From positions 6,746,501-6,810,500 of the forward strand of contig NC_070603.1 of the NCBI RefSeq assembly GCF_027172205.1: a DNA stretch of 64,000 nucleotides, read 5' to 3'. The stretch comes from Podarcis raffonei. Its lineage: Eukaryota; Chordata; Lepidosauria; Squamata; Lacertidae. Shown here piece by piece: positions 36,527 to 49,100 of this stretch (the stretch's first letter is position 1; every line of letters begins with the position of its first letter). The position numbers were made by a program, and so were the translations under genes. The notes beneath the pieces are model-generated. The model ran no database searches. It was not told the DNA's origin and was given only the letters and a program-made list of their open reading frames with translations.

Positions 36527-39500
36527 ATGAGTCGACAGCTGAATGCCAGAGCTCTGAATGGAGGGAGGGGGTTTAGTGCTGGTTCTGCAATTGTTTTCGG
36601 AGGGGCCAGGATCAATGCCTCCTCTCCTAGCCGAAGAAGCGCCGGAGCAGCAAGTGGAATTGGTGGCATTTACAGTAGAAGCCTTTACAATCTGGGGGGT
36701 ACTAAGCGCATCTCCCAGAGTGTGGTTCCTGGAGGTGCACATCGCGGAGGTGGATTTGGTAGCAATGCTGGGCTTAGTTTTGGTGGATTTCTTGGTGGTG
36801 GATGGGCCAATGGCAACTTTGGCAATGGAAGAAATGGCCCTGGGTTTCTTTCCCATCCTCCGGGTAGCATCCCAGAAGTCATCATTAACCAGAGCCTCCT
36901 GGCGCCACTTAACCTGGAAATTGATCCTGAGATCCAGAAAGTACGCAGAGAAGAAAGAGAGCAGATCAAGAACCTCAATGACAAATTTGCTTCCTTTATA
37001 GACAAGGTAGGATTTTTGAGCTCCTGTGTTAACTAACCGTTTCGTACTGTTGTTACATATTACTAAACTGTTACTAAATTCCTTTGTCAAACAGGAAATA
37101 TTTAGCAGTACTCCAAATTGATATCGCTGTGATTATGTTAGTTCATACATTTTTGAATTATATATAATTTATCTGCCTCTTTCCCCCTTCGTGCAAACAC
37201 TTTATGATTCTTATCTCACTTGTCACCACCAATGGACACACTGACGGTTATATTGTTGTTGTTTAGTCGTTTAGTCGTGTCCGACTCTTCGTGACCCCAT
37301 GGACCAGAACACGCCAGGCACTCCTGTCTTCCACTGCCTCCCGCAGTTTGGTCAAACTCATGCTGGTAACCTCGAAAACACTATCCAACCATCTCGTCCT
37401 CTGTCGCCCCCTTCTCCTTGTGCCCTCCATCTTTCCCAGCATCAGTGTCTTCTCCAGGGAGTCTTCTCTTCTCATGAGGTGGCCAAAGTACTGGAGCCTC
37501 AGCTTCACGATCTGTCCTTCCAGTGAGCACTCAGGGCTGATTTCCTTAAGAATGGATGTGTTTGATCTTATTGCAGTCCATGGGACTCTCAAGAGTCTTC
37601 TCCAGCACCATAATTCAAAAGCATCAATTCTTCGGCGATCAGCCTTCTTTATGGTCCAGGCTCTCACTTCCATACATCACTACTGGGAAAACCATGGCTT
37701 TAACTATACGGACCTTTGTTGTCAAGGTGACGTCTCTACTTCTCAAGATGCTATCTAGGCCTGTCATTGCCCTTCTCCCAAGAAGCAGGCGTCTTTTAAT
37801 TTCGTGGCTGCTGTCACCATCTGCAGTGATCATGGAGCCCAAGAAAGTAAAATCTCTCACTGCCTCCATTTCTTCCCCTTCTATTTGCCTTGCCTTGGAT
37901 CACTGCCTTGCTGTGGCGAAGGGGCTTGAAGAACTCAGAGAAGCTATGAACTACGCCAAGCAGGGCACACAAGATGAATAGGTCATAGTGGAGAGTTTTG
38001 ACCAAACGTGATCCACCTGGAGGAGGAACCGGCAAGCCACTCCAGTATCCTTGCCAAGAAAACTCCATGGACAAAGACAACAGACGGTTATATAGGCATC
38101 TACTTTGGCCAATTATTATCTAAATCTGGGAATGGGTCAGCTTTCTTGGATTCTGCCTGTCTTTTCATTATGGCAAATTAAAATACTTTAAATGAAAAAT
38201 AGACATTTTAGTAGAAACACTGAACCTTAATTCACAGAATGGGGACAGATGGATGATTTAATAAGACTGTCCTTTTTCAAATTGATTTCCAAATCTAACG
38301 AAGCTTGGTGATGTTAAGGAAATGGGCTCTTTTCAGTTAGCCAGTGTGGTGTAGTGGTTAAGAGCGGTGGACTCGTAATCTGGTGAACCGGGTTCGATTC
38401 CCCACTCCTCCACATGCAGCTGCTGGGTGACCTTCAGCTAGTCACACTTCTTTGAAGTCTCTCAGCCCCACTCACCTCACAGAGTGTTTGTTGTGGGGGA
38501 GGAAGGGAAAGGAGAATGTTACCCGCTTTGAGACTCCTTTGGGTAGTGATAAAGTGGCATATCAAATCCAAACTTTTCTTCCTATTTACATTTGTAAGAA
38601 GATCTTCTAACAATGTATTCTGGGTACATCCCCTGTTTCCATTTCAGAGAAAACATCATGTGGTAATATGGCATGAAGCATTTGGGTTGAAGTTACTTTT
38701 TGGACAATTCTTAAAACCTGCTGTGATAGATAGATAGATAGATAGATATAGATGATAGATGATAGAGAGATAGATGATAGATGCTAGCTAGCTAGCTAGC
38801 TAGATATAGAATATTGAAAGGCAACTCCATAATGTAACACCACTCCATAACACATATCTTGACAAGTCTTGTGGGAGCCCAACAAACTCTCAGCATTGTT
38901 CTTGCTGGGGGGGGGGAATGAGACGCAAAGCCCAAGGAGGATAAACAAACAAACAAACAAATAAACAAACTGTAGAGCAGCTTCTCGTTGTTCAGGAAGC
39001 ATGTCTGAATCAAATTCCATACTCTAATATTTGTAAATTAAAATTCATAGTTTTCCATCTAAGCCAGAGGAAATTTACCTGGCCATTTTAGTGTAGGGGA
39101 ACATGGGTTGCAAGCTACATAGTAAAGCAGTCAGGTGATTTCTTCAATGTAGACTGGATGGGACACACAATACACCACAAGACTTTCTGTGATGCTGCTT
39201 CCTATGTGCTAGAGAAGAAATAAAATTGAAAAGAAATTTTCCTAATTTGATTCTCTTCCCCCAATTTGAAAGCTTTATGATTGCTTATTAAGGCATGCGT
39301 CTCCATCCAGCAAGTGATATCCATTTGCAGAAGTAGACATTTGTGTGTGCAGCCAGTCAATGGATATTAACATCTTATTGCTCATGCATACTGCAGTGTT
39401 TATCCAAATCATATTGAACAGAGAGTAAGACCACTTTCATCCAAGGCCAACAATTGTTTCTGCAACCACAGCTGAATCAGGACCAGGGTGTTTAGAAAAC

Positions 39501-42500
39501 ATCTGGTATGTACAGGATTTGGCAAGGAAAATAATAATAGAATGTTAAGCATTATCATCCAGACTTAACATTTATTCAGTCAGTCATGCATCCAATGTCA
39601 CAGTGTGGAGTGTTCCAGTTAAGGGTTCCAGCCAGCCAGCCAGCCAGCCATGCCCTTTTCCAGGACTCCATTCCATTTCCTCTCCCTCCTCTCAGGAAGT
39701 TTTCCATGCTCTCCTTCAATAGCCAGCATTTTGTGGTCCACAATGTGCTGCTTTGGAAGTTCCCCTTTCCACATGGTGTTCTGATTTTGTGTGTGTGTGC
39801 TTTTGCAAAATTGGGGTTCCCCCATGAGTGCAGATACCACCATCTACAGCATGGAGGGAATTGTTTTGACTACACAAGGATCCATACCTTTGCAATTCAT
39901 ATCAGGAATAGCCAGTATTGTGAGCTCCAGTCAGATGCTGCTAAACCACAACTCCCACCATCCCCAATCATTGACTGTGCTGGATGGAACTTATGGGAGT
40001 TGTGGTCCAACAGCTTCTGAAGGGCATTACATTGGCTACCCCTGATAGAGAGTGCCCTGTCCTTTAGAGTCGAAACCTGAATTTGAGCATTTTGGACTTC
40101 AAAATGTGCACTAAAAAAATTCAACAGTTCAGTTTCTTTTCTTTTATGTCATGTGACATTTTAGTACAATTGTTTTCCATGCTATGCCTGGAAGGGCTTA
40201 GAGCTGCAGTGTGACTACCCTTGGCCATTCCTATATGCATGTTGAAGCTGCTCACCACTGCTCTGTTGGGTGCTTGCAAAGCCACTCAGCCTCCCTTTCA
40301 ATCTGTTTGATCCTCAGGTTCGATTCCTCGAGCAGCAGAACAAAGTCCTAGAGACCAAATGGAACCTCCTGCAGCAGCAACCCATCTCCCATGCGAAGAG
40401 CAACATGGATTCCCTCTTTGAGGCCTACACCAACAGCCTGAGGAAACATCTAGACTCTCTAAAGGGTGAAAGAGGGAGGCTGGGTTCAGAACTGAAGAAC
40501 ATGCAGGATCTAGTGGAAGACTTTAAGCGCAGGTAGGTGAGGAAAGGCAAGGCCAGCGCTCAGTTCTTCCCACCCGGAGTGCAATTCCCCAGTGATGGAG
40601 ACGTACATTTTGAAGTTCAGGAGCTCATCATGACAGCCTTCATAGCTATGATCCGAACAGCAGCTCTCGAATGGAGGCAGCTGTGTTATCCATATCTTCA
40701 CAGGCACTTCCCTGTACCAAAGCAGCAGTGTGTAGCATAACACTAAATTTAATTAGGAACAACTGACAAGCCATAGATGTTAAAGAACAAATTCATCTGG
40801 TAAAGCACATCAGGCTTGAACCAAAGATCTTCAGCCCAATGAAATGCAACCTTTAGCTTTTAATTAGAAATGCAAACAATCTTGCAAAAGTACCCAGCTT
40901 CTCCTTGACCATTTCCCTCATTCTCTGAGTCTTTAAGTTAATCAGTCACATATAAACTAGCAATCCTCATCAGCACCACATTCACTTGCCAGTGCATTTG
41001 CCTGCCGCTCTTTGCTCCTGTTTTGAGAAAGGTCTCTTATCATGGTTTACACATTTGATGGAAAGTGCCAATGTAGAATAGAAATTAGTAGAGCCCCTTA
41101 CTCTCTCTTTCACCTTGCCAGTGGCGTTTCCCCTGGTTTTGTGCCCCCCTTTTTTACTTTAAACATATATTGAACAGATTATGGCCACAAATCCATCACA
41201 ATCTTTGCTTTTGTTTTCGTTTACTCTCAAAAGGTACGAGGAAGAAATCAACAAGCGCACCACTGCTGAGAATGAATTTGTGCTGCTAAAAAAGGTAAGT
41301 CTTGAAATGCACACAAAGTGATGACACTCGTTATAAATCAGGGGTGAAATACCTCAGGCCTGAGGTCTGAATATAGCTCTGCCCAGGCCTCTTTCTGGCT
41401 CTGGGGAATCATCCTGCACAACCACACACTCTGTCTCCTCACTGTCCTGGCTTCATAGCCTCCAGGCTGTAACATGAACTCTGATATTGACTCTTGTGTG
41501 CCAGGGTGAAGGCTAGAGCCTCTCTCTCTGTGTGTGTGTGTGTGTAAAAGCCAACCTTCTGTACAAATGTAAAATCTACCTTCCTTTCCCTGCCCACATG
41601 GGCCTCTGGCCCTACCCATTATTGCCATGGGGCGCCTGGGGGGCTGCACAGAAGGGAGTGTGGCCTTTGCTCTGAAAAAGGTTCTCCACATCTATTCCAA
41701 ATGGAGGTAAATGAAGGGGTATGTGAGTGTGGGAATATGTAAATATACAGATGACCTACCCAACAACTGTCCTGCTTTAAGCGGTACATCCTGGAATTAC
41801 AGAAGCTTCTGATCAGATCCCATGATGTCCTGTTTTGGCTCACATGAGAGCGCAGCCCTGGAAGATGTGCATTTGGGGGGGGGGGCACGTTCTCACACAA
41901 GTCACATGACTCATGCAGGAGCTGCTCTCCCAATTTTCCTCTGTGGCATGTTGGAGGGTATGCAACTAGTGAATTTACAATCAAAGCAGTGCATGAGTTT
42001 TGTTAAATTAAAAACAAACAAACGAACGAATGAACACATATGTCTAGAATGAGCTCCGTGTTTGAGTGGGCACTGGGAAAAAATAAAGCCCTCTGGTGTG
42101 CCTCCTCTGATGTTGATCTCTCCTGGTGGGCTTACCTGCTAGAGATTATGGTGGCAGCAGTGGCAGGCAGCTGTAGCAGGACTGGTGGCAAAGGCAGCAC
42201 GGTAAGTCATCTGCCATGTAGATTTCCCACAGTGCTCTAGAATGATGCTATGTTGGGGGTGTTATGAGTATCTGAAATGGTGGGTGACTTCCAAATCCAC
42301 CATCATCTGTACTGGGCCCTGCCACAGCACTGGAGCCCTAGCAGCTGCTCAAGGATATCAACTGCTGATGCCATTGACGATAGATAGATAGATAGATAGA
42401 TAGATATAGATAGATAGATATAGATAGATACAGTGGCGTAGCGTGGGTTGTCAGCACCCGGGGCAAGGCAAGTAATTTGCGCCCCCTAACCCGTGGATTT

Positions 42501-42669
42501 TAGGTAGGGGCAGAGAGCTGTGAGTGCGAGCGCGCCCCCTCCAGATGTTGCGCCCGGTGCGGCCGGCCCCCCCTGCACCCCCCACGCTACGCCACTGGAT
42601 AGATTAGATAGATACATAGATAGATAGATAGATAGATAGATAGATGATAGATGATAGATAGATGATGAT

Positions 42670-42707
<38 letters not shown>

Positions 42708-42726
42708 GATGATAGATAGATAGATC

Positions 42727-42761
<35 letters not shown>

Positions 42762-42811
42762 GATAGATAGATAGATGATGATAGATAGATAGATGATAGA
42801 TAGATGATGAT

Positions 42812-42849
<38 letters not shown>

Positions 42850-42883
42850 GATAGATAGATGATAGATAGATAGATGATGATAG

Positions 42884-42958
<75 letters not shown>

Positions 42959-43135
42959 GATAGATAGATAGATAGATAGATGGATAGATAGATGATAGAT
43001 AGATAATGATAGATAGATAGATAGATGATAGATAGATATAGATAGATGATAGATATAGACTGATGATAGATAGATGATAGATACATACATAGGTAGATGA
43101 TAGATAGATAGATGGATGATGATAGATAGATAGAT

Positions 43136-43185
<50 letters not shown>

Positions 43186-46100
43186 AGATAGATGCACAAT
43201 CTCTTCCATTCAACACAGGATTTAAGTTTGGGAGAGTGGGGGGGGCACAAATCTCAGATCTAAGATGGTAATTTCAGGGCTTTTAGCACTTCCAAAAAAA
43301 TGAGGGCCTATGTTTGGAAGGTGGGATGCAACGTGTTTCCATTTTTACCTTCCTGCTCCAACTGGATTCACCTTTTTTTGGTGTGTGGGAGGTGTGTTTT
43401 CAATGTTCTTCCCCTGCAGGCCCAGGACCTTGCATTGTAGATTTGAAAGGACCCTAGAGTAAAGGAGGAATGCCCCACAGTCTGTGATTTACTCCCTGCC
43501 GTTTCATCAAATGCTTAGCTTAGGCTATACCTCTACTGCTGTGTGTTCATTTGACTGGTTCTTAACCCTTTATGATCTTCAATGTAATTTCCCCCTCCCA
43601 GGATGTAGATGCGGCCTACATGAACAAGGTGGAGCTGGAGACCAGGGTGGCTTCTCTGACAGATGAACTCAACTTCTTGAGATCCCTGTATGAAGTGGTA
43701 AGGATACTTTGTGCTCTCCTAAGGACCACCTGAGATTCCCTGCATGAAATAAACTGATTTCAAACATTCCTACCCTTATCTGGATTCCATAGAGCAATGG
43801 CTACCCGATGATTAAGATTTTTGTGTGACTTACAGGAGCTCTCACAGATGCAAGGGCAGCTAAGTGACACCAGCATCATCCTCTCAATGGACAACAACCG
43901 TGACCTGGACTTGGACAGCATCATTGCAGAAGTCAAAGCTCAGTATGAAGATATGGCCAACAGGAGCCGAGCAGAAGCAGATGCCATGTACCAAAGCAAG
44001 GTGTGTACATATGGCTTGGGCAAGTAACATGACAAGCGATGCAAAATGTGGCTGTTAAAATGCCACTCGAATCCATATGAAACTTGACAAATTCATCAGA
44101 AGAAATTTGGACACCTGGAGCAGATTGAAGCTATCCTTTTTAGGAAGGCTCTCTATAATAAAAATGAATGTGCTCCCCAAACTATTGTTTCTCCTTCAAT
44201 CGATCCCGATATTGGGTGGGACGGACTGTCTCAGGGAATGGCAATGATATATTTCAAAATTCATCTAGCAGGGGAAGAGTCCCAGAACAAAACACCTAGT
44301 CTTAATTGATATTAAGGACAGAGGAGGCTTCTCACTGCCAGGTATACTGTAAGTCTATACTATGAGGTGGTCTGTCTCACCTGATTGAGGGACTGGTGTT
44401 CATTGGGGAACCCAGACTTACTAGATCTTGAAGGATTTAATATCAGGTACGGTTGGCATGCGTATCTGATCTATGGGAAGTACATAAGGACTTTACCAAT
44501 CATATTATCAGAAAATCCTTATTTATAGCCTGGGAGAAATACAGAGACCTTCTAGAACAGAAGATGCCATAGTGGATCTCACCAATTGAGGCAGTGGCTG
44601 TAAGGAGGAAAAACTCAAGTGGAAAGTGGCCCACGTACTGAACATTACTTAAAGAAACTTGACAAATTCCAAACAGGAGAGTTAATGAGAATTTCCCACC
44701 TAAAAATAATTCCCGCAGTTAGAGCACTGTAAAGGTAAAGGGACCCCTGACCGTTAGGTCCAGTCGCAAACAACTCTGGGGTTGCGGTGGTCATCTCGCT
44801 ATACTGGCCAAGGGAGCCGGCGTACACCTTCCGGGTCATGTAGCCAGCATGAATAAGCTGCTTCTGGAGAACCAGAGCAGCACAGGGAAATGCCGTTTAC
44901 CTTCCCACCGGAGTGGTACCTATTTATCTACTTGCACTTGATGTGCTTTCAAACTGCTAGGTTGGCAGGAGCAGGGACCAAGCAACGGGAGCTCACCTCA
45001 TCATGGGGATTTGAACCGCCAACCTTCTGATCGGCAAGCCCTAGGCTCATGCTTTCTTGTTGCAAAGAAGAGCTCAAAACAATAAAAATCTATTGACTTG
45101 CTTCTAAAAAAAAATCTAGTCCACTCTTGTCTACTCTGGCTGGCTGCTATGGCTCCTCAAGGTCTTGGGCAGAGAGAGGGAGAGGGCTTTCTCATCACAT
45201 GTCCCTTGATCCTATTGATTGGAGATGCCCAGGGACCTCCTGTATGTAAACGCATGCTTTGCCACTGAGCTAAGATCCTTCTTGTCTGGGAATTTCTGCA
45301 TTCAAAAGCCAAAGATGAGAATCTGAGGGACACTCAAGATTCGGAGGGTTTTTTTTGTTTTTGTTTTTGTTTTATCGCTTCTTGCTCTTGCAATTGTATG
45401 CTGAAACATGCCATTGAACTAATGGGTGGAATTCAACTTAGTGCTAGGTGCGGTATGCACTTGCGGATCAAGGTCTGCTTGCGCAATGAGACAAACCCAC
45501 TCTATTCCACCTGCATGCCTCCTAAACCTGTTTTGGGGGCATAGTGCTTCCCCCCAACTCCTCTTTAACCTTCAGCCACTGGTAGCTACAGGCAGTTGCA
45601 ACTGGTGATGGATTTGGCCTAAGACTGGCTGCTGCTGCTGTTACGCTTTATGATGTCACTTAAAATCAGTTTCAGGAACTTCAGCTCACAGCGAGGAAAC
45701 ATGACGATGCCTTGAAAAATTCCAAGATGGAGATTTCTGAGTTGAATCGACTCATCCACAGACTAAGATCAGAAACGGAAAGTGTGAAGAAACAAGTAAG
45801 ATGCACATTGCTTTAGCAGATATGCATAGCAAAGGTTGTTTGTTTGCATCCAGTGAATGCTCTGCTGCGGAGGTTCTCCATAAGTTGTTGGAATTCAGTT
45901 CCTATCAGCCTCAGCTAGCAAAATCAGAGGTCATGGATGATGGGAGTTGTAGTCCAATAATGTTTGGAGAGCCACATGGTTCTCATCCATGGTCTAATAA
46001 TGTTACAGTGAATAGTGCACATTGCAGTGGTTTGGGAAAAGACTTTTAATGGAGTGAATATATTGTTAGCTAATTAAGAATTTAATAGCAGTAATGCTTT

Positions 46101-49100
46101 CTGGAAAACAAGTCAATCCAGCACTAATTAGCTCCAGCAGTTCTACTATGGTTTTGCAATATTTGGGGTGAGTTTATATACACTCAGGGTGGGGAAACTG
46201 TGGCTTTCCAGATTCTGTTGGACTCCAACTCCCATCAGCTCCAGACAGCCTGGCCGATGGTCAATGATGATGGGAGTTGTAGTTCATCAAGATTTGAAGT
46301 GCCACAGGTTCCCCACCTGTGATATTCACCCTGCTTTCAGGATGTTTTAGCATCACCTTGTGAAGAAATGATCTTGAGTTAAGCCCAAGGCTGGCAATAA
46401 TATTTATGTTTGATTCTACAAATATGCCTTGAATCCATTTCAACTAAATAATTCAGTTCCTGGTTTATAAATATTTTTGCTGATTCCACAACACAGTATG
46501 ATTCTCTCATTTACCTGTTTGGCATTCCATAAATGCAGGTGTGTCACGGATCCTTTAAATTATGACTGCTACAAACTTCAAAATGTAAATATGGATTTTT
46601 GAGTTGTGAACATTTTTTTAAAAAGTTTTCTTTTTAAAAGATGTATTCTAGTCTGATAATCTGTAACATGCTATGCCTCAAGAAGTGCAGGACATAATTT
46701 TACTTTTGAAAGAATTGGGGGTTAAATCATTCTTATTAGTCATTCTGGCTGGGGTTGCTGGGAGCTGGAGTCCATCTAGAACAGGGGTAGGCAACCTAAG
46801 GCCCAGGGGCAGGATGCGGCCCAATCACCTTCTCAATACAGCCCGCAGACGGTCCAGGAATCAGTGTGTTTTTACATGAGTAGAATGTGTCCTTTTATTT
46901 AAAATGCATCTCTGGGTTATTTGTGGGGCATAGGAATTCATGTCCCCCCCAAAAATATAGTCTGGCCCACCACATGGTCTGAGGCATAGCTGTCAACTGT
47001 CCCTTATTTGGTGGGAAACTCCCTTATCCCAGCGCCGTGTCACGCCGCTGTCCCTTACTGATGATGTCCCTTAAATTTCCTGGGTTTCAAAGGAAGCAGC
47101 TCCTCTCCCTCCCTGCCTGCCGGCCAGGGAGGAAGGAGGCTCCAACTGGGTTGCTTGGCTGCATTGCTCACCCAATAAGGAGTCTAAGAACGACTGTGGG
47201 GGGGTGGAGCTTGCATGCCTTGTGCTGATCAAATCGGCCGCGTTGTCTGGGGACTTGCCTTTGCTCAGCGCTTCCCAGCAGAGAAGTGACAGTGGTTTTC
47301 CTTGCTGCATCCCCTTTGCCGGGTTGCTGCGCTGTGAGAACCACCCCTTGAGGCTTTGTTTGGCTGATGGCTGGGCTTTCTGCTTTTGGCTCAGAGGGGC
47401 TCAAAAGTTGAACATACCTGTGCCCGGAAAATCCCTTATTTTGGCTGCTGCTCCCTTATTTTCAAATCTGTGAGTTGACAGCTATGGCCTGAGGGACGGT
47501 GGACCGGCTCATGGCTGAAAAAGGTTGCTGACCCCTGATCTAGAAGGCACCAAATTTTATGCACTACAATGATTCCTAAGTTGTTTTTGACTTACTGCAT
47601 AGCTACATCTGAGAGTTAAGGGCATAAAAATGGACTCCAGGAATCCAAATGAATGAATCATTCATTTAGAGGCAGAAAGAAGCATTTGAAACATTCAAAG
47701 CACTGTCACTTGTGGTGTAAATTCTTAAAGCCCCAATTATTAAATTTATGGGTAGACCTTTCGTCAAGACGTTTCCTAACTTGTACTTGACAATGAAATG
47801 GAGATTGTGATTGTGTAAGGACTTTTGCCTATGGCTCTGTTATTTCAATTTGTTAGAAAGCTGTGCGCTATGTTCTTAAGAGGGATGCGGGTGGTGCTGT
47901 GGGTTAAACCACAGAGCCTAGAACTTGCTGATCAGAAAGTTGGTGGTTTGAATCCAAGTGACGGGGTGAGCTCCTGTGGCTTGGTCCCTGCTCCTGCCAA
48001 CCTAGCAGTTCAAAAGCACGTCAAAGTGCAAGTAGATAAATAGGTACCACTCCGGCAGGAAGGCAAGCGGCGTTTCCGTGCGCTGCTCTAGTTTGCCAGA
48101 AGCGGCTTTGTCATGCTGGCCACATGACCCAGAAGCTCTCCGCCAGCTCCCTCGGCCAATAAAGTGAGATGAGCACCGCAACCCCAGAGTCGGTCACGAC
48201 TGGACTTAATGGTCAGGGGTCCCTTTACCTTTATGTTCTTAAGTTAGTGTTCTTATGGTAATTCTTGTATTAGTTTGAGACTGTACTGGGCATATGGAAA
48301 GTTTCTGAAAATAAGAAATAATAATTAAAATGGCTAATGCTTGCCCTGAAAAAAAGCTCCCTAAAAGAAGCTCTGGTGATATGGGCTGATTTCTATGTGA
48401 GCTTATTTCTGTTCTTTGCGTTTTCTCCATAGTGTGTCCATCTTCAGTCATCTATTGCTGAAGCTGAGGAACGTGGAGAGATAGCCCTCAAAGATGCAAG
48501 GGAAAAGCTGTTGGAACTGGAGAATGCCATGCAGAAGGCTAAGGAGGAGCTGGCACGCCTTTTGCGTGATTATCAGGAACTTTTGAATATTAAGCTAGCC
48601 TTGGATATTGAGATTGCTACCTACAGGACCCTCTTGGAAGGAGAAGAATGGAGGTGGGTTTGGTGAAAACCAATGTCATGGCTGATAGGCTGTCCACACT
48701 AGGACTAGTTGCGTGGTGAGTTCTTGCCTCCCCCCTCAGAAATAACGACACGAGACACAAGAATTCGGGTTAATGGGTCAAATTAGGCCACAACTTTATT
48801 GATTACAGGAATTGAGCGTTATTGGCTTAGGCACTGGTCCTAACAACTACCCGGCTTCAGCCCGCTTGCTAGAAGGGTTAACCACCAGTAGGGGGAGTCC
48901 TGCTGAGGCACGTCAACTAGGAGCTCCCCCCAGAGTTACCGCTTGGGGGCGTGCCGTGGGCCCACACCTCCATAGGCTTAGGACAAGGCCACGCCCCCCG
49001 GAATCCTTTACCGGACTACCCTTTTGTTTTGGGGGAAGGTGATGGCGCTTCCTTCCCCCTTCATCTGCATGGGTCGGAGGGAAGGGAAAAACCTGGCTAG

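Noticed and set aside
42486-43250. Long minus-strand open frames of repeated YLSI
   Set aside because: They are the TATC microsatellite read in three frames, not a protein gene.
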